Source: Cycas panzhihuaensis (Eukaryota; Cycadophyta). Taken from it: 64,000 nucleotides of DNA. The first letter of the stretch is position 1; every line of letters begins with the position of its first letter. The stretch lies in assembly GCA_023213395.1 (NCBI GenBank), contig CM041465.1, forward strand, positions 95,115,741 to 95,179,740, written 5' to 3'. The notes under the pieces were generated by a model. It was not told the DNA's origin. It saw only the letters and a list, made by a program, of their open reading frames with translations, and searched no databases. Position numbers and translations under genes: made by a program. Shown here piece by piece: positions 40,441-51,307 of this stretch.

Positions 40441-41790
40441 CAGAGTAGTTAGACGACGCTGCCATTCCCAACACGAGTGACATTCCCGTTGATGACTCTT
40501 TCCCTGATGAGTCTATTCTGACCGTCCAAGGTACTTCTCTTCATCCGCTCACCGATAGCGAGTGGTATGGCGACATTGTGCAGTATTTGACTCAGCAAGA
40601 ATACCGCCCTGATGCCAACAACAAAGTTAGATCGCGCATTCGCGCCACCGCTAGACAACACTTCCTCATGGACCAAGTGTTGTATAAGAGATCCTTCGAT
40701 GGGATCCTGCTTCGCTACGTCGCTTCCAACGAAGCAGACCAAATACTCTACGAATGCCATCATGGCATTTGTGGGGGCCACTTTGGGGGCCAATCCATGG
40801 CCCAAAGGATCCTCCACATGGGTTATTATTGGCTGTCCCTTTTTAAAGACGCCTACGCTTATGCCCTGAGATGTCGGCGATGCTAAGAGCATGCTAATAT
40901 CTCTCATGTGCCTTCTGAGACCTTGCACCCTATCATATCTCCATGTCCCTTTCTCAATTGGTGCCATATCACCACCTTCTTCCATGTAGCACAAATACAT
41001 CTTGACTGCCACCGAGTATTTCACCAAATGGGTAGAGGCAATCCCCCTATCCACTACGCTTGGCAAGATGATAGCCATCTTCGTCTACCAGCACATCATT
41101 TACCGTTTCGGGATTCTAGATGTCTTGGTCACGGACAATGGAACCTCCTTTTGTAATAAGGAAATGGACGAGCTTTGCGAGAAATTCAAGATCTCGCATA
41201 AGACCTCATCTCCTTATTACCCCCAAGCAAACAAGCAAGTTGAATCATTCAACAAAACCCTTGTCAACATTCTAAAGAAAACCGTTGCACAATCTCAAAG
41301 AGATTAGCATCTCCAACTCCCTTCTGCTTTGTGGGCCTATCTCACTTCTATTCGTACAGCTACTAGAATGACTCCATTTTTCTTAATCTACGGAACTAAG
41401 GCGGTACTCCCACTGGAAGTGGAGATCCCCTCTCTACGGGTTTCTCTTAGAGGTCTTATCGATAAGGAGTCTATCCGCCAGGCTCGTCTCCTAGACCTCG
41501 AAGCCTTGGATGAGAGGCGCCTAATGGCTTATCAAGCGAATCTCGCTTCGAAGGCCCGCCTGCAAAGAACTCATGACAAATATCTATGTGCTCGTCCTTT
41601 GTGCCCTGGGGACCACGTCTTTAAGTTGGAATATCTCTACGACCATCTAACCAAATTTGGGCCTAAATGGGTCAGTCCTTTCATCGTTCTTGAGAGCCTC
41701 GACAACGGTGCTTATAGGATCGCCACCTTGGAAGGCTTGGAATTTGAGAAGGCCATCAATGGGAAATTCCTTAAGAAGTTTTATACATGA
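40441..41790 (+). pseudogene. Tat element integrase (degraded)
   Basis: The HHCC zinc region at 40755-40884 reads ECHHGICGGHFGG ... LRCRRC with all four ligands present. A stop and frameshift follow near 40885-40990. The catalytic core reads TATEYFTKWVEA (41005-41040): the first catalytic Asp of the DDE triad, normally TATDYFTKWVEA, is Glu (codon 41014-41016). TDNGTSF keeps the second Asp and KQVESFNK keeps the Glu. A TAG interrupts before ALWAYLTSIRTA, and the C-terminal part runs open to 41790 (GPKWVSPFIVLESLDNGAYR). The enzyme would insert element DNA into chromosomes; this copy could not. Confidence 0.9.
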
Positions 41791-42425
41791 CCCTTGACGA
41801 TCCCTTCGCCACGCTCCGAAATGAGCCTAAACTACCATCTTAAGTTGTTCCCATTTCTCCCAGCCACAGGGGGAATGACAGCTTAGGATGGCTTCTTCTG
41901 TTTCTTTCTGGTTCCTCCCGCGAAACCCATGTTCCCATATCCGCTTGGGATTTTTGTTTTCCTATTTGGGCACCCCCCAGATAGGATGATGCTCTGGAGT
42001 ATCGTTACTCTCCTCTCTCGCTTGGTATTTTCTTCGCATATCCTGCTATGCTCCTCCATGGATGTGTGTATCGCTTTATTTCTAACCTCACACCTCTCTA
42101 TCACCTCTACTCATAGTAGACATGTGTGCTCTTGTTAGATATATAGCCACGCATAGAAGGAAATATGTGCATCATACAACAAAACATTTATAACATACAT
42201 AACAAAACATATATGTTATCCATCACACATGATATATACATCATCTCATATCAAAATGGGGTACCAATTACTCCGTCTATATATATACATCAAAATCATA
42301 TGCTACATTATACATCTTGGAAGCCAGTGTCCTTGGAGAGGGGGTACAATCATATGACTCTATATATGACCCCCTAGAGGCTCGTGCTTTCCCCTGCCAA
42401 AATCAAATACATATGTCCTACTCTA
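41791..42425. other. Spacer between Tat integrase and the antisense gene
   Basis: About 630 bp with no coding call. The part at 42140-42330 is clearly AT-richer than the rest of the element. It would contain the 3' end of any transcript from the antisense gene. Confidence 0.5.
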
Positions 42426-44830
42426 TTACTGCCCCGCTCCTAGGGTACCATCTCCTGGCCTGTGTGATCCCTCTCCCGGGGACCACATCCCTCTGAGGCT
42501 CCTCCTGGGCCTCCGCGAGCTCCCTACCTCACTCCTCTCATCACATGGCCGTCTCGGGGTTGTCGCTGTCGTGTGGGTATATGTCCTGCTCCTACTTGAC
42601 CTCGACGCCACCTGGTCCATTAGCTGATCGTATCGGGCCTGGATACGATCCCTCTCACTCTCCACTCCTCGGAGATGCTCCTCCAGCACTGCTATCCAGA
42701 CCACGCTCCCTGTGTCTCCACCTGCTCCTCCCTGAGCCTCTAGAGCCTGTACACGTCTTCGTAACGCGTCTCGCTCGCCCCTAGCCTCATCCAACTCCCA
42801 CTACATCTGTCCTCCGAATGCCACGTGCTCTTGGGACTCTGCAGCCCAGATGTCTCTCACCCTCACCAACGGGCTGAATGTCGCCATGTGTGCACCTACC
42901 GATCTAGGCACATCCTCTGCCTAGATGGGTGGTTCCCCTTTGTATACACCTAAGGAAACATCTCCCTTACCATAGCCTCTACTAACCACCGAACATCCAT
43001 GGTACCTGCGAATTCAGCATACCATATGTCAGTTTATACATCCAACTATATGCCAAAATAAAACCAAATCAAACAATCTATCTGGCTACCAAACGACTAA
43101 GGAAATGGTTAGGTCTCACCTGGTGTGGCCACCGGCTCCTCTGCCCGTGCGGTAACCTCTTCTCCTGGCTTTCTGCCAGTTGTTGGTACCTCCTCCTCAG
43201 GTACCACCTCTGCTTGGGTCTCTCTCCTCGCTGGGACTGGCTCAGCTGTCACCTCTCTAGATCTCCTTATGATCCATAGCCTGCGGGCCCTGGTCACTGG
43301 CCCCCTGCTCTCCTCTACAGTCCCTGATAGCCCTGCCTCTCCTCTGGCAGTCCCGAATGGTCCCGCTGCTCCTCCTGATGTCCCTGATAGACCTGGCTGT
43401 CTTGCAGGTCGTGATGGGCCGGCCCCATCTCCTCCATCATCGTCATCATCATCGTCACTTGAGAGCGCTCCTGCTCCGGCTACCTCATCATCGCTGTCCT
43501 ACCTCACTGCCCTATACGGATCTGCTACATAATCCATCATAGTGAGGAGGTCCAGTGATGTTGCCTCCACTGAGCGCCGAACATGGGCCTGATCCTCTAT
43601 CCCCCTCAGCCTAGTCTACCATCTGTGGACCATTGGGGCCCACTCTACAATGGGGTGTGGTCCCCCCGCTGGTGCCACTACTCCGAAGTGATAAAAAAAC
43701 CAGTACTGCAGCAACGTGTTGTAAGACAATCCTCCTCTGCCGGTTGTCCTAATAGCGTCTAACTGTGCGACGAGGTTCGCCACTATCAGGGTGGCCCAGT
43801 CCATCCTCTTGCTGGCCTTACAACGACGCACTGCATCCATCCATCCCCCAGGGATGTCTCTATAGTTCTGTTTCCAGGAAACTCGGAACAAAATGCACAA
43901 CGTGATAAGTTTCCTCACCCGAGGAATCCTGGACATAACCATAGTTTGGAGAGGGACTCCTCTCCTCTCCCACCTGTCTGTCCCTGTAAAAAATACTGTT
44001 GCCTCCCAATGTGTTGCCTCATTGCTAGGCAGTGCTCCTAGTGTCACCGGCCTCCTAGTCGCCGGTACTCCCAAAATTTGCCAGATATCCCTCGGCATCA
44101 CCGTCATGTCTCCCACCTGGGGTAGGTGGAAAACATGCCTCCTCTTATCCCAATGGGATACGATATCCACAAGCAACCTCTGGTCTGATGTAAACTAAGG
44201 TGTCTTCAGGGCCTTGAATAGGCCACACCTTCGCAGAATCCCCTTGTCCTCCCTAGACATCATCTCTATATAACTAAGCATCGCCATACCTATGTTCTCG
44301 CGGTTGTCCACCGCGATAATAACCTGTCAACACTACAAAAATAGTCATGTCAAGCCTGTGTCTGTCATCTATCTTCCTGGCTATCTCCCAGCTCTTCCTG
44401 CTTGAGATTTGGGGCCTCATGGCCCCTCATCTTCTTTTTTCTGTAGGTCTGTCTTCATACCACGCTAAACTTTGTGGTACCGTAAAGTTTGGCTTGGGTC
44501 CCATGGCGATCGGGGCCTCGCGGCAAAGATCATGGCACCACGATCTTTGCCGCGGTACGAATGGCACCCCCCCAAAAGGGGGGGTTTCTGCCCTAAAAAT
44601 AAAAAAAAAAATCTCTTTTAATGGACCCTGTGGGGCCCACTAGGACCAGGGCTCCCTAATGCCCAGGTCCCTCCTCTTTCTGGGTCTAATTCAGACTTCG
44701 AGAGGTCACAATTTGGCCATATGGGGCACAAAAACTACATGAAAAATAATAAAAAGCATTCAATTTCAAACTTTGAAATGGGATAGGTTTCGTGAGATCT
44801 ACTCACTAGATCTAGTCTTGATGTCACCAT
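42426..44830 (-). pseudogene. Reverse-strand spliced gene in the Tat element: plant mobile domain-like protein
   Basis: Three predicted exons on the minus strand. Exon 1 ends at 44807 (ATG 44830-44828; donor GTGAGT). Exon 2 is 44323-43120 (acceptor TTGACAG; donor GTGAGA). Exon 3 is 43005-42426 (acceptor TTCGCAG). Exon 1 joins exon 2 in phase 0 and exon 2 joins exon 3 in phase 1, both in frame. Exon 2 begins VIIAVDNRENIGMAMLSYIE, then RRCGLFKALKTP and HWDKRRHVFHLPQVGDMTV with DIWQILGVP, the signature of the plant mobile domain family (MAIN-like and retroelement-borne relatives). An acidic, Ala/Gly/Pro-rich linker follows. Exon 3 carries a predicted coiled coil (GERDALRRRVQALEAQ). Six in-frame stops, all TAG (44195, 43616, 43499, 42950, 42921, 42801), and one shift near 42935 break it. 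Function in retroelements is unknown. Confidence 0.75.
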
Positions 44831-44989
44831 CGCGTCCAACTGGTTCCGCTGGCCCTATCTACGCTCCGACCCAATGGTCCGATCTCCCCTTGTGCACCTC
44901 CAAAGTCAGGCGACACTCCACTGTGTAAGAAAGTGGCTCTGGTTTCTCATAAGAGCCGGTGAAAATGAATTCGTTTTCCATCGAATTTC

Positions 44990-44997
44990 CTTATATA
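44990..44997 (-). promoter_or_regulatory. TATA box of the antisense gene
   Basis: The minus strand reads CCTATATAAGG, a near-ideal plant TATA box, 160 bases upstream of the predicted ATG at 44830. A start of transcription near 44960 and a short first exon would follow. It lies inside the element, far from either LTR, so the antisense gene seems to have its own promoter. The 44831-45525 interval holds nothing else recognisable. Confidence 0.6.
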
Positions 44998-45525
44998 GGC
45001 GGGGCCCCCGATGGGCACTACCTCCGTTTTTGCTCTCGTAACAGCCGTTGGAACCATCATGTTTCCCCGATCACCTTTGTCTTCTGGCCCTGTCACCCAT
45101 TGTGCTCTTTTGATGCCCTTTTTGCCCTCTCTTGTAAGTGCATTTATGGCACCTCATCATTGCACCTTTCTGTAGGATCCTTCCGTCTCGTTTTACGTGC
45201 CACTCCTGCGCATGCTCAAGTTTATACTCGTTTGGCTCGTTTTGCCATCCTAGACCCGTTTCCGTAGCTATTTTCTGCTCCTAGGGTCTCTAGAGAGAAG
45301 GCTTCCCCCGTCCGGGGGCATGTTTTGCTTCCCAAAGTGACCTTTGGTGCTCCAGGGTGCCCTTTTTTTTTGCCTACTCTCAGGCAGTGGTCGGACAGCT
45401 TGTTTTTGTCCTTGGGTAGCCTCATTGCTAGGCCCTCCTACCCTTCACAGCCACTTATTGCCTGCCTTTCGAGTATCTCTTTCACTCCATCATTGATTAT
45501 TATCCCCAAGATTTTGTGTTCACCC

Positions 45526-45946
45526 ATGTCCCTCTATATTTGTACCGACGGTGGAAGCCGCAGTAACCCTGGACCTTCTGTCGTTACTTAGATCCTTCGT
45601 AGCCCCTCCTGACACAATTTCCTGTGCTTTGGGATCTTCTTCTCTGAAGCAACCAATAACGAAGTCAAGTACATGGCCGTTATTGAAGCCCTTACTGATG
45701 CTCTCCGTTTCCATCACGGACCCATCGTTTTACTTTGTGATTCTCAGGTTGTTGTATCCCATCTCACCCAGGTTTACTAGGTATGATGCCCTTACCTGAG
45801 AACCCTCACTTTAGCCACCAGATCTCTCTTGGCTCGCTTCTCGTTTGTTGACATTCACTACATCCCTCGGGACCTCAATGCTGAGGCAGACATCCTCGTC
45901 CACCTCATCCTTAAGCGTTGCCTCCCTCTTCTTGGCGACCACCTTT
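45526..45946 (+). pseudogene. Archaeal-type RNase H of the Tat element, downstream of integrase
   Basis: ATG at 45526 opens MSLYICTDGGSRSNPGPSVV, the first strand of an RNase HI fold with catalytic Asp in TDGGS. After a TAG and a frame change near 45590-45640 the domain continues with TNNEVKYMAVIEAL, LLCDSQVVVSHL (second Asp) and IHYIPRDLNAEADILVHLI (last Asp). The Glu of the usual NEAEY segment is Lys (codon 45667-45669). TDGGSxxNPGP and NxEADxL fit the plant/archaeal-type RNase H found as a second copy in Tat elements, distinct from the Ty3-type RNase H at 40110-40310. A splice acceptor (ccaag) precedes the ATG, so it might be expressed from a spliced RNA. Confidence 0.82.
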
Positions 45947-46261
45947 GAGAGACTTACTTGGCCAGCCTATGCCCAAGCCTTTGGTCACCCTTATTCTGAC
46001 CTACTTGTTCCTGTCTATTGGGCGCCTTCATATCACTTGTTACACTTTAGCAATGGGGGCGTCCCCCTCATTGGCTTTCTTCACTTACAGGTCGACTTTT
46101 AGATGGCACATGGGTAACCCCTATGTTGCCCTCGTCTCTAACACCCTTGGTCCATATGATGTTCATGGTTTGTTTATATATATATGCATGTACTACTAAT
46201 GGTTTTTGGTTATTAGCATTCGCCATCACACCACGCTTCTGAGCGATGAGGCTCTACTGCC
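45947..46261. other. Tat element 3' untranslated region
   Basis: About 315 bp between the RNase H and the polypurine tract with no recognised domain. Open frames continue for part of it (for example to 46199), but without resemblance to a family. Confidence 0.5.
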
Positions 46262-46271
46262 AAGGGGGCAG
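46262..46271 (+). other. Polypurine tract of the Tat element
   Basis: aagggggcag lies directly before the first base of the 3' LTR, the expected primer for plus-strand DNA synthesis. It contains one C. Confidence 0.75.
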
Positions 46272-48907
46272 TGTTTCCTAGCTACTGGGAATGGACTCGG
46301 GATGCATCGACTTAGGTAAGCTCAGGTATATGTTCTTTCTCCTCCCTTCACTCTTATTTGACCGAGGTTGCTTGATAGACTGCCTGATGCATGCTTGCCT
46401 GTCATTCGCATGACTACATTACTTTCTTACTTGATCACACTACATGTGCCTGCCGCATGCCACTCAGCCGATGACGACCCACAGTGGGGGTACTCTTTAG
46501 TGAGTGCTACATCCCATATGGCACATAGCCACCCACATCATCTCCACGGCCCCTCGGGACACCTTAGCCAGTCACATCTTGCCCTTGACATCGTCCTGTT
46601 TATACTTTGAGTTACTTTCCAAGTATGATTCGATCCCCGATCGAGACCTGTCTCTCTTTCCTGACCACTTGTCAGTCACCTGGGCACCAATTCCCAGCTT
46701 GTTCAGCCCTAACTTACTCCCTGTTTGGCTCTAAACCCCATTTCTGGCTTGATTTTTGCCTATAGGCCTGTATCATTGTAAATTTAGCGGTACCGCGATA
46801 TTTGCCACGGTACCGCGATGTTTACCGCGATACGATTGTTCAAAAAAGTTTTTTAAAATAGACGCGGCAGTTCCTGCTCTTTTTGCAGAACTGCCACGTG
46901 GCACCCACACGTTTTGACTTCCCCGTGACTCTCAACGTTCACTTAGGGTTAGTGGAAGATAGAAACCCAAAAGTGACTCATTCTTCCTTCTTCTTCATTT
47001 ATTTTTTAGATGCAACTCCTACAGCTCTCCATCACTTACTACAAACAGGCATTCTCTTTTGCTGCTACTCTTCCTACAGAGATTATTGCTACATCTCAGG
47101 CTTAGCACCAGTAACTCAGGTCTCCTCTTGTAGGTTCATATGGTGGAAAGAAGGGCATTCACAGGATTCTCCAAGAAGAAAGCTTTAAGGTCCCAAACCA
47201 TAGTGGTGTTTCTCATAGTGGCCTCTCCTCCAAAACCAGCCATCAAACCCTGCCAAATGCAGGTTCTTTCCTCTACTTTCTAGCAGAAATAAACTCTTAC
47301 CCTCTACTATAAGGTACTCTTAAACATTTGCCTTAAGATTCATACTCTTTCCTTACTTTTTTATGAATAAGTGCTTGGTTTATTTACTTTCTTTGACTTT
47401 ATGCTCATTTAGTACTAGTTCTTTGCACATTATTCTATAGTGCTTCCCTTCTTCTTCCTGCAAGTCCACTTTAAGGTGGCTGTGCAGAGGGGGTGACATA
47501 AAGAAAAGTGGACTGAGAAAGGTGGGGTTAGTCCCCCTTGCTGTCCTTCTCCCCAAGGGTCCAAACCCTTCTTTTCTTTCCCCTTTGCACCTACTGCCTC
47601 CCTTGAAGCTGGGCTAGGGACTTTGCAGCCTACCTTTAAATCTGAACCAGGGTTGGCAGCCCCTTGCCACGCTGGTTTCAGATTTACATTTGTTAGTTTT
47701 GGGCACCGCATAAGCCCTAAAACCACTCCTTGTTGGTTCATAACTCGCAACCCATCCCAACTGGATGATCTGCCGCTCATAGTACCTCATCCTTTGGGTA
47801 TGCTTATATGTCATCCCGCTAGTTTCTCTCCTCTTTTGCTTGCTACCCTATGCAATCATTATAGTTCATTTCTCCTTCCCCAAGGCCACGTAGGGATTTT
47901 CGTGGGTGAGCTAGCCATTCCGAGGCTAACTCCTTTATTTTGGGTACCGGTTGATGTGGTTGCTTATTGGAATCCTGTTTGGAGTTTTTTCTTTGGAATA
48001 ATATGCACATGTCTTGATTTAGTTTGATTTCAGCTCTTCTATATTTAAGCACATATAGTAGATATATTTTATATTCCCTCTTCTGAGAGGGAGAAACTTA
48101 TATGTTTAACTGACAGATCTTGCAATAGCGGAGCTACACATGAGACGAGCCGGTTAACAGGTTAGTTTCTTGTTAGTTGCTTTTCCTCGTTTCCATTTAT
48201 TTTGCTGCTTTGCTTTACTTCACTTCTTTCACATACTTTGGGGAGGTAAGTTAGCCCCTTCAGTCACCCACGGTAACCATCACTAGCTGTTCTCACCTAT
48301 GCGATGAGTGGAGTGGGAAGGCGCGTAAAGTAATAGGAATCACAATACTTCATTCGAGCATTGGATCCAGGTATTCTTCCTTTTCCCTTTTGTCCTTTTC
48401 CTATAGCATTATTTCCATGCATATGTTTGCACATTAAAGACACATAGGAAATAGAAAAGGGGAAGGAACACATCCATGTATTTGCATGTTTATTTTCTTC
48501 GTAGTTGTTTTGTTGCATATAGGTAGTTTCCTTTGGACATGAGCTACTCACCCCCCACTCCTTTGACTAGCTTATACGTAGACATTACACTACACGTACC
48601 CCACCTACACGTTGCCTTCTCTCTTCTTTGAGAAGACGCAACTTCTTAGGTCCCTTCTTCCTCTTCCCGGCCATCCAAGGGGTAGGAGAGCCTCGCCTTT
48701 TGGGATAACCCAAGGCCTCGCCTTGCGTCCCTTCCCTGAGATCACCTAGAAGCAATTAGGCACCATTGCAGGTCCCGAATCTGCACTCCGGCACACGGAT
48801 GCCCTGCATGGTGATTCCTTATCGATCAATCTGACTCATAACCTGACTTAGTTCTATATAGCCATATCTTGCTAAACATAGGAAACCACCCCGTAGGAAG
48901 CATTTCA
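46272..48907 (+). repeat. 3' LTR of the Tat element
   Basis: 2636 bp, starting TGTTTCCTAGCTACTGGG and ending GGAAGCATTTCA, followed by the target duplication ggctc at 48908. It aligns throughout with 32339-34970; differences are mostly transitions plus a few small indels. Confidence 0.95.
46895..46900. promoter_or_regulatory. G-box (CACGTG) in the Tat 3' LTR
   Basis: Same gccacgtggc palindrome as at 32958-32963, kept although nearby bases differ between the copies. Confidence 0.4.
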
Positions 48908-48912
48908 GGCTC

Positions 48913-50079
48913 TAAACTCTTATCTCATCCCAAGGTTATCATAACTTAGATAAAATTGCTTAACAATCACCACATGTATGCTACATAAGCTCAATAACAC
49001 TATAACTTAATAACAAAAGCTCTATGGGTCAATAATAGAGTATCACATATACATGTAGCATAAAGGTAGCCTCAAATCATAGGTTCTATAAATTCAAATT
49101 CAAACTACATTAGCTATAACAAGGTATCTTACCACAATAATATATTAGGCTCTAACTAATAGTAATGCATTAAATATGGAATCCCTTTGTGTTAGAAGTA
49201 TGTTGCCATTGATCCTAAGCATTTCAACATAATAACTCACATACTCATAACTTAATGAAATACCATAATCTCATTACCACGAAATAACCCTAGACATTAG
49301 CCATAGTAGAATTCCTCTAAGAATGATAGTTATAATTTTTAAAGCTCTCACATATGATCATAGTAACAAAGGATATATGCCTAATATATAGGGAATTAAA
49401 AATCACATATAGAAAGAGAGTCAAACCAAAAGTTCTAGAAATGTTAAAAAAATTGAATTACTTACCACCCTTTCTATTTATATTATAAATCAACCACCTC
49501 ATATAATTAGCCATCTTTTGGCCTATAATTACCTTAAATTAAGGTAATTAGAGGATAATTAGAATAAATCCTTTCTTCTCAGCTCACTCTAAAAAAGATT
49601 AGGGTCATATATAGGTGTAGGTTCATTTATCATTTTACTAAGTTATATTAATGTTTAAATGGGCCTATGAAAAGGGAATTAAATATAAGGTCATGACTTC
49701 TAGGACTTTCCACTAGGAAATCCTCCTTCACTTATGTCATATATACCCCTCTTTTCCCCTATGAATAATCTAGTCTAATTTATTATTATTAGAGTTATTA
49801 TTATATTATTTATGATGCATGATATTTGACCCTTGAAATGTTTTATATACACATATGCCCTTAGCACTTAGTGTCTCATAATATCAAATTTATAATACAT
49901 GAAAGCATATCAAGGTGCATCCCTCACATCTAATAGGGTATTTACTAAGATCTCATTTTATAATATGGGATGATGATATTGCATTATGAAATACAGCATA
50001 AAAAAATATATTGATAATGAAATATACAATGCGATATATAAAGATATATAGAGTTTGTACTATATGAGATGTTACATCT
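48913..50079. other. AT-rich DNA right of the Tat element, possible chromovirus LTR
   Basis: No coding region. On the minus strand a sequence starting TGTAACATCTCATATAG at about 50077 directly follows the chromovirus coding relic, where a 3' LTR should begin. If so, the LTR continues leftward and was split by the Tat insertion. Its far end was not found. Confidence 0.4.
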
Positions 50080-50480
50080 CTCTCCTCCTTGAAAGAAGGA
50101 TCATCCATGATGTGATCATATCATGTGAATAGATATCGGTGCTATTGTTGCATAATCTCTTCAAGTCCCTAAGTGGTTTCATTAGGTTCTGGGTGTTCTC
50201 ATTGGACCTTTACCCATTTTATAGTTTTGTTATATAATATCTTTACCTTAGGCCCAATATCTAAATAGGCTCCATATGAAATTATACCCCTGGTTCTACC
50301 TAGATAATAACTTAATTAATAAAGTGGTTAATATCATGCATATTTAGACTAAGTGGTAATTTATGTCCATACGTAATAAGTCTTATTCTCTTTAAGATTT
50401 CAAACGATTTATAATATCTCATTGTTAGATTTCTATATTTTTCTATCTTCAAGGATCTTTATTTCAATATAACTCAAAAA
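50080..50480 (-). pseudogene. Chromovirus (Ty3/Gypsy) integrase C-terminus relic
   Basis: Minus-strand reading gives SFEILKRI ... LPLSLNMHDINHFIN at about 50330-50410, then, after frame changes, LDIGPKVKILYNKTIKWVKV and a stretch ending GLEEIMQQ-HRYLF (about 50110-50270). This matches the end of plant chromovirus integrase ('VKVxWxxxxxEEATWExEExMxxxYPxLF'). Stops replace Trp codons of that pattern and a Gln codon, as expected for decay of Trp TGG and Gln CAA/CAG codons. Only about 400 bp of the element is readable; the rest of pol is absent or unrecognisable. Confidence 0.75.
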
Positions 50481-50861
50481 AACACATAAACCCTAATATT
50501 AAATTCTTTTATTATACTATGTGATATAATTATCCTAACTACGGGACCTCACTACTAGCACATATGGCCATATGACATGATACTTAGTGCTAACTCTTAA
50601 TACGTGTGCAGGTTGCTTACTTCGTTAATAGTATTCATGTAGAGAGGTCACTCTTGTCTATTTAAGGCCTCATAGAACTAAAGTAGGGATTATCGTATAT
50701 TTGAGATATTATATATTTAGTATACTACAACACTACATTGGTTTCCTTTGGTGCTCTATTATGTATTCAACTCTCTTTTAGTAATAAAGGTTGATTTATT
50801 ACATCTATATTTTATTTATATATCCTTTAAGTTCTTTTCTTTAAATATTTATGGTGATTTA
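50481..50861. other. AT-rich spacer, no gene recognised
   Basis: About 380 bp between the chromovirus relic and the LTR at 50862. No domain or terminal motif recognised. Confidence 0.45.
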
Positions 50862-51307
50862 TGTTAGGGAACATAAATTCATATATATATGTTCTTATCC
50901 GTAGAATCTTTAACTATACATAGTAAGCAAATAAAGATATACACAGAATACAGATGTATAATACATAAGATTTATGTGGGAAACCCTTTTGGAAAAAAAA
51001 CCTACCACAAAATATACTTGGATCATATTGATTATACATACTCGAATTCATTGATATGCAAGGGCTCTAGGATATAAATATCCTTCTAAGAGGTGTCACC
51101 TGACAAGGGTTGTTGCTTTCTGAATATCTCCCACCATTTTGATAATCACAATTAGTTAAACCACATTAATATTAATTAGTAGCTTAGTAAACAACTACCA
51201 CGTTAATATCCCCTGTTAGTATGAATATGGAGAATTTGCAACCTACAACAGTTGTGTTATCACAAAGATTAGGACTATCCTACTGCTTCTTTATCCTTGT
51301 CGATACA
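50862..51307 (-). repeat. Probable 3' LTR of Copia element C
   Basis: On the minus strand it begins TGTATCGACAAGG directly after a purine tract (TTTAGGGGGGA, 51308-51318) and ends CCCTAACA at 50862. TG...CA ends, the purine tract and its position just after the RNase H region support an LTR of about 446 bp. A matching 5' copy was not found in the window. Confidence 0.55.

Larger units (their letters stand above)
32339..48907 (+). mobile_element. Tat-lineage Ty3/Gypsy retrotransposon, complete, 16.6 kb
   Basis: Two LTRs of about 2.63 kb (32339-34970 and 46272-48907) flank a primer site, gag, protease, RT, RNase H, integrase, a reverse-strand gene, an archaeal-type RNase H and a polypurine tract. 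A perfect 5-bp target duplication GGCTC lies at 32334-32338 and 48908-48912. Large size, long LTRs, the TGGCGACC-type primer site, an extra antisense gene and a second RNase H all fit the Tat branch (relatives of Ogre and Retand). Roughly 15-20 differences are visible in the first 215 aligned LTR bases, so the insertion is old. All coding regions have stops or shifts. Confidence 0.93.
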
